The translations under genes and the position numbers were made by a program. DNA of 10,067 bases, taken from the NCBI GenBank assembly GCA_944388685.1, contig CALXJS010000054.1, positions 1 through 10,067 on the forward strand. The letters run 5' to 3'. Origin of the DNA: an uncultured Clostridia bacterium. Its GTDB lineage: Bacteria; Bacillota_A; Clostridia; TANB77; CAG-508. Under the pieces are notes generated by a model. The model worked only from the letters and a program-made list of their open reading frames with translations. It was not told the origin of the DNA and ran no database searches. This document shows positions 1 to 6,962 of this stretch, one piece after another (positions within the stretch are counted from its first letter, which is position 1; the number at the start of each line of letters is the position of its first letter).

Positions 1-1122
1 GTTATCTTCCATCATTTCTGGTCTTTGTCTTTCAAATTTCTTTGCAATACATGGCATTACTGAAACTACATAGATTTTTTCTGGGTCTAATCCTTCTCTT
101 TTTGCATAATAGGTTTTTAAAATGGCTCCAAACATTTCATGAGGAGATTTACAACTAGATAGATGTGGTAATAATTCCGGATAATTCATTTCTATATATT
201 TTACCCATCCTGGACTACAAGAAGTAATCATTGGTAAATTATCATTTTTTGTAAATCTTTCTATAAACTCATTTGCTTCTTCCATAATTGTAAGGTCAGC
301 ACCTGTGTTGGTATCAAATACTCTATCGAAGCCTAATCTCTTTAGAGCTGTTACCATTTTTCCTACTACATTTGTACCTATTGGCATTCCAAATTCTTCT
401 CCAAGTGCTACTCTAACTGCTGGTGCTGTCTGCACAATAACGGTTGTATCTGGGTCTTTTAATTTTACCCATACATCATTAATCGTTTCTTTTTCATGTA
501 ATGCACCTGTTGGACATGCCTCTATACATTGACCGCAGAATGTACAGTTAACATCATTTAAACTATGGTCTCCCACGGTTGATATACATGATTCAAAACC
601 TCTATTAATACAATCAATAGCGCCTATTTTTTGAACATTCTTACATGCTGCCACACATCTTCTACATAAAATACATTTATTAAAATCTCTAACAATAGAT
701 GGAGATAGGTCATCTATTTTATGCTCTGTTCTTTCTCCTTCAAATTCAATGTTTAAAACATTAAATTTTGTGGCTAATGCTTGTAACTCACAATTTCCTG
801 AACGTGTGCAAGTTAAGCAGTCTTTAGCATGATTTGAAATTATCAAATCTAGAATAACATGCCTTGCTTCTAATACATTTGGCGTATGTGTATGGACAAC
901 CATGCCTTCTTCCACTGTTTGGATACAAGAGGTTGCAAATCCCCTTCTTCCTTCAACTTCAACAATACACATTCTACAATCTCCAACTTCATTGATGTCT
1001 TTTAAAAAGCATAATGTTGGGATATCAATTCCTGCTTTTTTAGCAGCATTTAAAATTGTTGTTCCTTTAGGTACTGTTATTTTTTGATTGTCAATTATTA
1101 AATTAACCATTTCTTTTTCCAT
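1..1122 (-). CDS. hydA: [FeFe]-hydrogenase catalytic subunit HydA (HndD-like), 3' end cut by window edge
   Basis: This encodes the H2-forming/H2-oxidising subunit of a cytoplasmic NADH- and ferredoxin-linked hydrogenase. The first 374 codons are present and the rest lies beyond position 1. In order: an N-terminal 2Fe-2S ferredoxin domain (Cys38, 49, 52, 66); a His-Cys3 4Fe-4S site (His98, Cys102, 105, 111); two 4Fe-4S sites (Cys150/153/156/160 and Cys193/196/199/203); then the H-domain with motif L1, TSCSPGW (300-306), and L2, MPCIAKKFE (356-364). The third H-cluster motif must lie outside. The start is ATG at 1122, with GGAGAG at 1131-1136 spaced 8 nt; Met5 lacks a site at proper distance. 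It is last in the hydC-hydB-hydA order, which points to the bifurcating trimer rather than a monomeric ferredoxin hydrogenase. The Ser in L1 is discussed in the findings. Confidence 0.95.
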   Translation of the reverse strand, partial: MEKEMVNLIIDNQKITVPKGTTILNAAKKAGIDIPTLCFLKDINEVGDCRMCIVEVEGRRGFATSCIQTVEEGMVVHTHTPNVLEARHVILDLIISNHAKDCLTCTRSGNCELQALATKFNVLNIEFEGERTEHKIDDLSPSIVRDFNKCILCRRCVAACKNVQKIGAIDCINRGFESCISTVGDHSLNDVNCTFCGQCIEACPTGALHEKETINDVWVKLKDPDTTVIVQTAPAVRVALGEEFGMPIGTNVVGKMVTALKRLGFDRVFDTNTGADLTIMEEANEFIERFTKNDNLPMITSCSPGWVKYIEMNYPELLPHLSSCKSPHEMFGAILKTYYAKREGLDPEKIYVVSVMPCIAKKFERQRPEMMEDN

Positions 1123-1241
1123 ATTCACATCTCTCCATTTTAAATTAATCTATATTGATTATGAATTTTAATTTTTATATTTAATCACTAAAACACTCTG
1201 TTTTTTTAATGTTTCATATGATTTTATAATATTTTAATTTA

Positions 1242-1288
1242 GGTCTGTCCCTTTTGGTCTCATTTTGAAACGATTTGGCACGTCCCTA
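1242..1288 (+). repeat. Short REP-like intergenic element at the hydB 3' end
   Basis: The plus strand carries two related blocks, GGTCTGTCCC (1242-1251) and GGTCTCA (1256-1262), followed by GAAACG (1267-1272) and CACGTCCC (1279-1286). I recall GGGACAGACC/GGGACGT-type blocks as recurrent short intergenic elements in Clostridia, often linked to REP-type transposases; that link is memory, not shown here. The element abuts the end of hydB, and the TAG stop (1286-1288) overlaps its edge. A shortened related sequence lies on the other side of hydB. Confidence 0.45.
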
Positions 1289-3145
1289 ATTGCCTATTGC
1301 ATGGAATGGACAACTTGCAATACATGTACCACATTTAATACATTTTTCTTGGTTGATAATTCTTTTGTCTCTTCCTGAACCGTCTATGGCATTTACTGGA
1401 CAATGTTTTTGGCATAAGCCACAACCTTTACATTTTTCTTCATTAATTGTAATTTTTGCCATTGCTTTACATTCTAGTGTTCGACATTCTTTTTGGATAG
1501 CATGTTGTCTAAATTCTTCTCTAAAATATTTTAGAGTACTTACAACTGGGTTTGGTGCTGTTTGCCCTAATCCACAGATACTTGCTTTTTGAATGTTGAC
1601 TGCTAATTTTTCTAGTTTATAGATATCTAGTTCGTCTCCTTCTCCATCACATAGTCTCTCTAAGATTTCTAGCATTCTTTTTGTTCCAATTCTACAAGGT
1701 GTACATTTTCCACAACTCTCGCTTACAGTAAAGTCTAGATAGAATTTAGCTAAAGCTACCATACATTTTGTATCATCCATGACGATTAATCCACCTGAAC
1801 CCATCATAGAACCAATTTCTTTTAGAGATTCATAATCAATTGGTGTATCTAGATGTTCTTTAGGTATACATCCTCCTGAAGGTCCACCTGTTTGGGCAGC
1901 TTTAAAATCTCTTCCATTTGGAATTCCACCACCAATGTCATAGATAATTTCTCTTAAGGTTGTTCCCATTGGTACTTCTACTAATCCAATATTATTAACA
2001 TTTCCACCCAAAGCAAATACTTTTGTTCCTTTTGAGCTTTGGGTTCCAATTGAAGAATACCACTTAGCACCTTTTAGGATAATTTGGGCAATATTTGCAT
2101 ATGTTTCAACATTATTAATTAAAGTTGGTTTTCCCCATAATCCTGATTGTGCTGGATATGGTGGTTTTACTCTTGGTTGCCCTCTTTTTCCTTCAATAGA
2201 TTCTAGTAATGCAGTTTCTTCTCCACATACAAAGGCTCCTGCACCTAATCGAATTTCTATATCAAAACTAAAATCTGTTCCAAAAATGTTTTCTCCCAAT
2301 AGTCCATATTCTCTTGCTTGCTCGATGGCAATTTTTAATCTTTGAACTGCAATTGGATATTCTGCTCTAACATAGATATATCCTTTATTTGCTCCAATAG
2401 CATATCCTGCAATTTCCATTGCTTCTAATACAGAATGAGGATCTCCTTCTAAGATACTTCTATCCATGAAAGCACCTGGGTCTCCTTCATCAGCATTACA
2501 AACCACATATTTTTGGTCTCCTTCTGACGCTTTGGTAAGTTCCCATTTCTTACCTGTAGGGAAACCTGCGCCTCCTCTACCTCTTAAGCCAGATTCTTTT
2601 ACAACATCAATGACCTCATCTTGTGTCATTTCTTTTAATACTTTTTCTAAGGCTTTATATCCATCAAATGCTATGTACTCGTCAATATCTTCTGGATTGA
2701 CAACACCACAGTTTTTAAGGGCAATTCTTTTTTGTTTTTTGTAAAAGTTTAATTCATCTAAACTATTGACAACTGTTCCATCTATATCTTTGCAAAGTAA
2801 TCTTTCTACTCTTTCCCCTTTAACAATATGGGTATCAATAATTTCTTCACAATCTTCTGGTGTAACCATTGCATAAAAAGTATCTTCTGGTCTGATAATA
2901 ACAATTGGACCCTTAGCACAAAGACCAAAACAACCTGTTTTAATAACTCTTACATTCGTAATATTTTTTTCTTTTAATATTTTTCTAAAGTTCTCCAAAA
3001 TTTGAGGAGATTTTGAAGAAGTACAACCAGTACCATGACATACCAAAATATGTTTCTCTCTTGTATCTGCTTTTGTATTTACTCTTAAATCTAATTCTTT
3101 TCTTTTTTCTTCTCTAATTTTGTGAATTTCTTCTAGACTTTTCAT
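1286..3145 (-). CDS. hydB: NADH-linked [FeFe]-hydrogenase flavoprotein subunit HydB (NuoF-like)
   Basis: This is the NAD(H)- and FMN-binding subunit where electron bifurcation/confurcation between NADH and ferredoxin is believed to occur. In 619 aa numbering: a thioredoxin-like 2Fe-2S domain (Cys36, 41, 72, 76); the FMN/NADH 51-kDa domain with GRGGAGFPTGKKW (189-201), NADEGDPGAFMDR (217-229) and GAGAFVCGEETAL (302-314); a NuoF-type 4Fe-4S site (SCGKCTPCR, Cys478/481/484, plus Cys524); an extra Cys pair (554, 559); and a C-terminal two-cluster ferredoxin domain (Cys572/575/578/582 and 602/605/608/612). The extra ferredoxin domains separate it from plain complex I NuoF. The frame is open upstream to an ATG at 3190, but that ATG has no ribosome binding site. 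ATG 3145 has AAGGAGG at 3151-3157, so I use it. The gap to hydC is 56 nt and to hydA 163 nt. Confidence 0.95.
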   Translation of the reverse strand: MKSLEEIHKIREEKRKELDLRVNTKADTREKHILVCHGTGCTSSKSPQILENFRKILKEKNITNVRVIKTGCFGLCAKGPIVIIRPEDTFYAMVTPEDCEEIIDTHIVKGERVERLLCKDIDGTVVNSLDELNFYKKQKRIALKNCGVVNPEDIDEYIAFDGYKALEKVLKEMTQDEVIDVVKESGLRGRGGAGFPTGKKWELTKASEGDQKYVVCNADEGDPGAFMDRSILEGDPHSVLEAMEIAGYAIGANKGYIYVRAEYPIAVQRLKIAIEQAREYGLLGENIFGTDFSFDIEIRLGAGAFVCGEETALLESIEGKRGQPRVKPPYPAQSGLWGKPTLINNVETYANIAQIILKGAKWYSSIGTQSSKGTKVFALGGNVNNIGLVEVPMGTTLREIIYDIGGGIPNGRDFKAAQTGGPSGGCIPKEHLDTPIDYESLKEIGSMMGSGGLIVMDDTKCMVALAKFYLDFTVSESCGKCTPCRIGTKRMLEILERLCDGEGDELDIYKLEKLAVNIQKASICGLGQTAPNPVVSTLKYFREEFRQHAIQKECRTLECKAMAKITINEEKCKGCGLCQKHCPVNAIDGSGRDKRIINQEKCIKCGTCIASCPFHAIGN

Positions 3146-3150
3146 ACTTT

Positions 3151-3157
3151 CCTCCTT
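3151..3157 (-). promoter_or_regulatory. Ribosome binding site that fixes the hydB start
   Basis: AAGGAGG (minus strand) lies 5 nt before ATG 3145. The ATG at 3190, 45 nt upstream in frame, has only an AT-rich leader with no purine-rich site. The 15 extra residues (MSQTETSPIGQKEES) match no NuoF/HydB domain and are encoded by a repeat-like spacer. Confidence 0.8.
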
Positions 3158-3189
3158 TTGTCCAATTGGGGACGTTTCTGTTTGAGACA
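3157..3189 (-). repeat. Shortened REP-like element between hydC and hydB
   Basis: The minus strand reads GTCTCA (3189-3184), five bases, GAAACG, then TCCC. The same blocks in the same order occur on the plus strand at 1257-1286, where about 10 extra bases separate GAAACG from TCCC. It ends in a small GTCC-AATT-GGGGAC inverted repeat (3160-3173). The copy lies in opposite orientation to the one behind hydB. Confidence 0.35.
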
Positions 3190-3201
3190 TTTTTATGTAA
3201 A

Positions 3202-3708
3202 TTAGTTTGTTTTCTCACTTCCATTTATAATTCCATCCAAAACTTCATCTAATTTTTTAACCGTTGCTTTTCCGTATACTTCGCCATTTACAGTAAAAAC
3301 TGGTGCTAAACCACACGCTCCGACACATCTTGTTTCTTCTATAGAAAATAGACCATCTTTTGTCGTTTCGCCTGGTTCAATTTGTAATCTTTCTTTTAAT
3401 CTATCCATGATTTTTTGAGAACCTTTTACATAACATGCTGTTCCCAAACATACTGCAACATTATATTTTCCTTTAGGTTTTAGGGTAAATCTCGAATAAA
3501 ACGTTATGACTCCGTAAATTTCTGCCATTGGAATATTTAAAAATTCTGAAAGTTCTTTTTGTGCATTTTGTGGAATATATCCATAATGCTCTTGTACTTC
3601 GTTTAACATTTGAATTAAATTATCTTTTATAGGTAAATATTCGTCAAACAATTTTTGCATAAATTCATCCCTTTTAGGACTACCGCATTGACATTTGTTT
3701 TCGCTCAT
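3202..3708 (-). CDS. hydC: NADH-linked [FeFe]-hydrogenase subunit HydC (NuoE-like)
   Basis: This is the small 2Fe-2S subunit (168 aa) that joins HydB to form the diaphorase half of the hydrogenase, homologous to the 24-kDa NuoE subunit of complex I. The N-terminal helical part (about 12-75) carries the family pattern HYGYIP...GVITFYSRF. The thioredoxin-like half binds a 2Fe-2S cluster through Cys87-x4-Cys92 and Cys128-x3-Cys132 (VCLGTACYV and RCVGACGLAPV). An extra N-terminal CQC (Cys6, Cys8) is unusual but may be without function. The start at 3708 is supported by GAGGAGGT at 3715-3722. It is the first gene of the operon, with a near-consensus promoter upstream, and is followed by hydB and hydA. 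Confidence 0.95.
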   Translation of the reverse strand: MSENKCQCGSPKRDEFMQKLFDEYLPIKDNLIQMLNEVQEHYGYIPQNAQKELSEFLNIPMAEIYGVITFYSRFTLKPKGKYNVAVCLGTACYVKGSQKIMDRLKERLQIEPGETTKDGLFSIEETRCVGACGLAPVFTVNGEVYGKATVKKLDEVLDGIINGSEKTN

Positions 3709-3748
3709 TTCAATACCTCCTCGTATATATTATTGCGTAACTACATAA

Positions 3749-3777
3749 ATTATATCAGACTAAATTTTTTTATACAA
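3749..3777 (-). promoter_or_regulatory. Sigma-A-type promoter of hydCBA
   Basis: The minus strand has TTGTAT (-35, 3777-3772), exactly 17 bp, then TATAAT (-10, 3754-3749), with TG one base before the -10 hexamer. The inferred start is about 7 nt downstream, leaving a leader of about 35 nt before hydC. I saw no clear operator. Confidence 0.75.
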
Positions 3778-3795
3778 GTTTTTTTCTATTTTATA

Positions 3796-3824
3796 TTGAC
3801 TTTTTTGTCGAAAAATGGGAAAAT
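3796..3824 (+). promoter_or_regulatory. Promoter of the DUF5684-type membrane protein gene
   Basis: TTGACT (3796-3801), 17 bp, GAAAAT (3819-3824), with a TG extension at 3816-3817. The -35 is near consensus and the -10 weaker. It is divergent from the hydCBA promoter; the two -35 boxes are about 20 bp apart back to back, so a bound regulator could affect both. Confidence 0.5.
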
Positions 3825-3858
3825 TTAATTATGAAGTTTATGAAAGGGGGATTTATTT

Positions 3859-4437
3859 ATGGGATATTATGATTATTATTCTTCTTATCCAAATTATAGT
3901 GACTATTATGATTACGGGTATTCTGTCGCAGATGCCTCTGTATTTTCTGCTTTGTGGGCAATTTTCGGGGCATTCCTAGGAGTTATGATTGTAATTGCTC
4001 TAGTTGTTGCTATATTGCAATTAGCTGGAATGTGGAAAGTTTTCACAAAAGCTGGAGAAAAAGGATGGAAATGTATTATACCGATTTATAATTTAGTCAT
4101 TTTATTTAGAATTTCTGGACTTTCTCCATGGATTATCTGCGGTTATTTGTTAGCATTTATTCCTGTAATTGGATGGCTGATTTCTTTAGGAATTACCATC
4201 TACCAATGTAATTCTTTGGCAAAAGCTTTTGGAAAAGATGTAGGTTACACAATTGGACTAATACTTCTTCCAACAATTTTCTATATGATTTTAGGCTTTG
4301 GTAAATCTCAATATGTTGGAAATGGAGGTTTCTCAACTGCCAGCACTTCTTATCAAGGAGATGGTGTTGTGAACGTTTCTGAAAAACCTGTTGATGAACC
4401 ACCAACAAATAATGATGAAGATAATTCTAATTTGTAA
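3859..4437 (+). CDS. DUF5684-type small integral membrane protein
   Basis: A 192-aa membrane protein of unknown function. The N-terminus is a Tyr-rich tract (YYDYYSSYPNYSDYYDYG, residues 3-20). A long hydrophobic segment follows (about 28-57), then the conserved-looking loop MWKVFTKAGEKGWKCIIPIYN (58-78, typical of the DUF5684 family by recall), two closely spaced hydrophobic segments (89-115) and one more (129-147). The tail (150-192) is hydrophilic, Ser/Asn/Asp-rich and probably disordered. The start is supported by AAAGGGGG at 3843-3850, 8 nt before ATG. It is a single-gene unit with its own promoter and terminator. In other bacteria such proteins sit near signal peptidase or surface genes, which I cannot use here. 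The family call rests on the W-x-VF-x-KAG-x-x-GW-x-x-xIPIYN pattern. Confidence 0.8.
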   Translation: MGYYDYYSSYPNYSDYYDYGYSVADASVFSALWAIFGAFLGVMIVIALVVAILQLAGMWKVFTKAGEKGWKCIIPIYNLVILFRISGLSPWIICGYLLAFIPVIGWLISLGITIYQCNSLAKAFGKDVGYTIGLILLPTIFYMILGFGKSQYVGNGGFSTASTSYQGDGVVNVSEKPVDEPPTNNDEDNSNL

Positions 4438-4470
4438 TAATCATCAAAGCAATGCAATGTTTTCGAATAG

Positions 4471-4520
4471 AAAAAAAGACTGTACACAACTTATTAAAAT
4501 TGTAAGTGTACAGTTTTTTT
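4471..4520 (+). terminator. Intrinsic terminator after the DUF5684-type gene
   Basis: The stem ACTGTACAC (4479-4487) / GTGTACAGT (4506-4514) is followed by a T-run to 4520. A run of seven A at 4471-4477 precedes the stem, so it could act in both directions. Confidence 0.85.
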
Positions 4521-4604
4521 GTATTTTTATTGTGAAAAATGTCGAATATTGCGACGAAAAGTGAAAATAATATCATTTTATTTCCTGTTTTTTCCATTTT
4601 TTAT

Positions 4605-4612
4605 GCTATAAT
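4605..4612 (+). promoter_or_regulatory. Extended -10 promoter of the structured RNA
   Basis: TGCTATAAT (TG at 4604-4605, TATAAT at 4607-4612) is a perfect -10 with extension. No good -35 lies at 16-18 bp. The predicted start is around 4619-4621, directly before the 5' arm of the RNA's terminal stem, which supports both calls. Confidence 0.7.
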
Positions 4613-4673
4613 TTAATCCTAAGGTTTGTAGTGATTGCTGTGCCTTTCATCGGAGAAAGGAGCGTGATTCCCG

Positions 4674-4850
4674 ATGAATAAATATTTGTACTGTATGGTG
4701 AAAAGTTCACCAAATAAATTATATCAAGAAGTCTTTTTAACAGAAGAAGATAAGGACTTCTTGAAAACGAATAATATTTACTATAAAAATGGCGAAAATG
4801 GTAAATACATAGTAGGGATTTTCCAGCTGCGAGCTTTACTCACACTGTAA
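4674..4850 (+). CDS. 58-codon ORF inside the structured RNA, coding status uncertain
   Basis: ATG at 4674 opens a 58-residue frame ending in TAA at 4848-4850. It begins MNKYLYCMVKSSPNK and ends FQLRALLTL. AAAGGAG (4656-4662) lies 11 nt upstream, somewhat far. In the folded RNA the AAAGG is paired in the first stem and the AT of the start codon is paired in the pseudoknot, so translation would need unfolding. I recognise no family. It is either a fortuitous frame in a ncRNA or the coding part of a dual-function RNA. Confidence 0.25.
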   Translation: MNKYLYCMVKSSPNKLYQEVFLTEEDKDFLKTNNIYYKNGENGKYIVGIFQLRALLTL

Positions 4851-4892
4851 GATTCCTTGTAACTCGTTGACTGCACAGCAATCTTATAAATC

Positions 4893-4920
4893 CCCTCGAA
4901 AATTTTCGAGGGCTTTTTTT
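4893..4920 (+). terminator. Terminator of the structured RNA
   Basis: The perfect inverted repeat CCCTCGAAAA/TTTTCGAGGG (4893-4912) is followed by C and seven T (4914-4920). Confidence 0.9.
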
Positions 4921-4960
4921 GTTGAAAAGGAAAAACGATTTTTCCTCTTCAACAAAAAAA
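4914..4960 (-). terminator. Long hairpin at the 3' end of the uvrB transcript
   Basis: A stem of up to 22 bp pairs 4914-4935 with 4939-4960 around a 3-nt loop. Its one mismatch is A-C in plus-strand RNA but G-U in minus-strand RNA, so it pairs fully only in the uvrB transcript. No T-run follows it on the minus strand, so it may end or stabilise the uvrB mRNA rather than act as a classical terminator. A second short palindrome, AAAAATCGATTTTT (4974-4987), lies just after the uvrB stop. Confidence 0.45.
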
Positions 4961-4989
4961 CAATGTTGTACAGAAAAATCGATTTTTTC

Positions 4990-6951
4990 TTATTCCGAAA
5001 CTAGTTTTTCGAGTTCTTTAATTTTATCACGCAATTCAGCAGCCTTTTCAAATTCCATTTCAGCAGCATACTTCAACATCTCGTCTGTTAATTTTGTAAT
5101 TGTATCTTTAATATCCTCTTCTTTTTCCAATTTATATTCTACACCAATATCATCTGTAATGGTAACCTTAATCGTATCACGTACAGATTTTCTAATCGTT
5201 TTTGGTGTTATATGATGTTCTTTATTATATGCTTCCTGTATTCTTCTTCTCCTGTTTGTTTCTGAAATAGCTTTTTCCATACTTTCGGTTAATTCGTCTG
5301 CATACATAATAACTGTTCCATCTGTATTTCTAGCAGCCCTTCCAATGGTTTGAATTAAAGATCTTTCTGAACGTAAAAATCCTTCTTTGTCAGCGTCCAA
5401 TATGGCAACCAAAGATACTTCTGGAATATCCAAACCTTCTCTTAATAGGTTAATACCAACTAACACATCAAATTCTCCTAGACGAAGATTCCTAATAATT
5501 TCCATTCTTTCTAATGTTTTTGTATCTGAATGCATATAGGTTACTTTAATATCTAATCCTTTTAAATAATCTGTTAAATCTTCTGCCATCTTTTTGGTTA
5601 AAGTTGTTACTAAAACCCTTTCATTTTTCTCAACTCTAATACGAATTTGCTCTAGCAAGTCATCAATTTGATTTGCTACTGGTTTTACTTCAATTTTAGG
5701 GTCTAGTAATCCTGTTGGTCTAATAATTTGTTCTACAATATTATCCTTACTATGTTCTTTCTCGTAATCTCCTGGTGTCGCACTAACAAATATAACTTGA
5801 TTTAATTTCTTTTCAAATTCTTCAAAAGTTAATGGCCTATTGTCAAATGCAGAAGGCAAACGAAATCCATAATTAACCAATGATTCTTTTCGTGAATGAT
5901 CTCCATTATACATTGCTCTTACTTGTGGAATAGTTGCATGTGATTCATCAATCAATAATAAGAAATCTTTTGGAAAATAATCAAACAAGGTATATGGTGG
6001 ACTTCCTGGTTTTCTACCACTAATATGTCTTGAATAGTTTTCAATTCCTGAACAAAATCCAGTTTCTTTCATCATTTCAATATCAAAATTGGTTCTTTCT
6101 TCTATTCTTTGTGCTTCAATTAATTTATTATGGTCTTTAAAATATTGAATTCTTTCTTCCAATTCTTCCTCAATTGTGGTAATGGCCCTCTCCATTTTGC
6201 TTTTAGTTGTTACATAATGAGAAGCTGGAGAAATCAGAACATGGCGTCTAGTTCCTATTGTTTTTCCTGTTAATGGATTGATTTCTACCAATTTTTCGAT
6301 TTCATCTCCCCAAAATTCTACCCTAATGGCAGATTCGGATTGGTCAGATGGATAAATTTCTACAATATCTCCTTTTGCCCTAAATGTTCCTCTTTTAAAA
6401 TCAATCTCATTCCTTGTATATTGCATGGTAACTAATTTTTTCAAGACCTCATCTCTTCCCTTTTGCATGCCTGGTCTTAAAGATAACATCATTTCTTGAT
6501 AATCTTCTGGGTCTCCTAAACCATAAATACAAGAAACAGAAGCTACAATAATGACATCTCTCGTTTCAAATAAAGATAGTGTCGCAGAGTGTCTTAGCTT
6601 ATCTATTTCGTCATTTACAGATGAATCTTTTTCTATATACGTATCTGATTGTGGGATATAACTTTCTGGCTGGTAATAATCATAATATGAAACAAAATAT
6701 TCCACATTATTTTCTGGAAAAAACTCTTTGAATTCGGAATACAGTTGTCCTGCTAATGTCTTATTATGTGCTAAAACAAGTGTTGGTTTTTGTACTTTTT
6801 GAATAATATTTGCCATTGTGAATGTTTTTCCAGAACCTGTAACACCAAGTAATGTTTGGAATTTTTTTCCCTCTTCTACCCCTTTTGATAAATATTCAAT
6901 TGCTTGTGGTTGGTCTCCTGTTGGTTTATATTCTGAATGTAATTTGAACAT
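4990..6951 (-). CDS. uvrB: Excinuclease ABC subunit B (UvrB)
   Basis: This is the DNA damage verification helicase of nucleotide excision repair, loaded by UvrA and partner of the UvrC nuclease. It is 653 aa, a normal length. Motifs: Walker A GVTGSGKT (36-43); the tyrosine-rich beta-hairpin region [12 protein letters not shown] (89-100) that probes the lesion; DEXH box DESH (335-338); motif III VSATP (389-393); motif [11 protein letters not shown] (534-542); and a C-terminal UVR domain (about 617-652) that contacts UvrC. The start at 6951 has AGGAGG at 6957-6962. This site overlaps the TAG stop of rhuM, so translation of the two is probably coupled. No uvrA lies beside it in the window, and I saw no LexA-type box. 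The gene looks intact despite the insertion upstream. Confidence 0.97.
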   Translation of the reverse strand: MFKLHSEYKPTGDQPQAIEYLSKGVEEGKKFQTLLGVTGSGKTFTMANIIQKVQKPTLVLAHNKTLAGQLYSEFKEFFPENNVEYFVSYYDYYQPESYIPQSDTYIEKDSSVNDEIDKLRHSATLSLFETRDVIIVASVSCIYGLGDPEDYQEMMLSLRPGMQKGRDEVLKKLVTMQYTRNEIDFKRGTFRAKGDIVEIYPSDQSESAIRVEFWGDEIEKLVEINPLTGKTIGTRRHVLISPASHYVTTKSKMERAITTIEEELEERIQYFKDHNKLIEAQRIEERTNFDIEMMKETGFCSGIENYSRHISGRKPGSPPYTLFDYFPKDFLLLIDESHATIPQVRAMYNGDHSRKESLVNYGFRLPSAFDNRPLTFEEFEKKLNQVIFVSATPGDYEKEHSKDNIVEQIIRPTGLLDPKIEVKPVANQIDDLLEQIRIRVEKNERVLVTTLTKKMAEDLTDYLKGLDIKVTYMHSDTKTLERMEIIRNLRLGEFDVLVGINLLREGLDIPEVSLVAILDADKEGFLRSERSLIQTIGRAARNTDGTVIMYADELTESMEKAISETNRRRRIQEAYNKEHHITPKTIRKSVRDTIKVTITDDIGVEYKLEKEEDIKDTITKLTDEMLKYAAEMEFEKAAELRDKIKELEKLVSE

Positions 6952-6962
6952 GTTTTCCTCCT
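6901..6962 (-). repeat. uvrB 5' end, original copy of a duplicated segment
   Basis: The first 51 nt of uvrB (6951-6901) match the first 51 nt of the rhuM ORF (7989-7939) at 43 positions. The ribosome binding site and leader (6952-6962) match at 9 of 11. A weaker match may run on to about 6984, where GAAGACATTA sits 33 nt before the uvrB ATG and GAAGATATTA sits 32 nt before the rhuM ATG. Confidence 0.85.

Larger units (their letters stand above)
4621..4920 (+). ncRNA. Highly structured RNA, possibly raiA-type
   Basis: This is an independently promoted RNA with a closed architecture. The terminal stem pairs GATTGCTGTG (4633-4642) with CACAGCAATC (4874-4883), extended by TTTGTAG (4625-4631) with TTATAAA (4884-4890). 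Just inside, CCTTTC/GAAAGG (4643-4648/4655-4660) has loop bases ATCGG (4649-4653) that pair with CCGAT (4671-4675), an H-type pseudoknot. Further stems are GGTGAA/TTCACC (4697-4702/4706-4711), CAAGAAGTC/GACTTCTTG (4725-4733/4755-4763), TATTTAC/GTAAATA (4775-4781/4801-4807) and CGAG/CTCG (4830-4833/4863-4866). A terminator ends it at 4920. Size, closed ends and pseudoknot exclude a simple leader. I lean to the raiA RNA class of Clostridia from memory; 6S RNA is the alternative. The ncRNA call is strong and the class name weak. Confidence 0.75.

Noticed and set aside
1190..1209. Small hairpin AAAACA-CTC-TGTTTT with T-run on the plus strand between hydB and hydA
   Set aside because: A six-pair AT-rich stem with no plus-strand gene to terminate; likely chance in AT-rich DNA.
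1123..1285. Separate hydA promoter in the 163-nt hydB-hydA gap
   Set aside because: AT-rich boxes exist but no pair of -35/-10 hexamers at proper spacing stood out.
1290..2744. Open frames on the plus strand opposite hydB
   Set aside because: They lack ribosome binding sites and family resemblance and mirror the codons of a strongly conserved gene.
4193..4408. Minus-strand frame of 71 codons inside the DUF5684-type gene
   Set aside because: No ribosome binding site or promoter; antisense to a clear membrane protein with recognisable family pattern.
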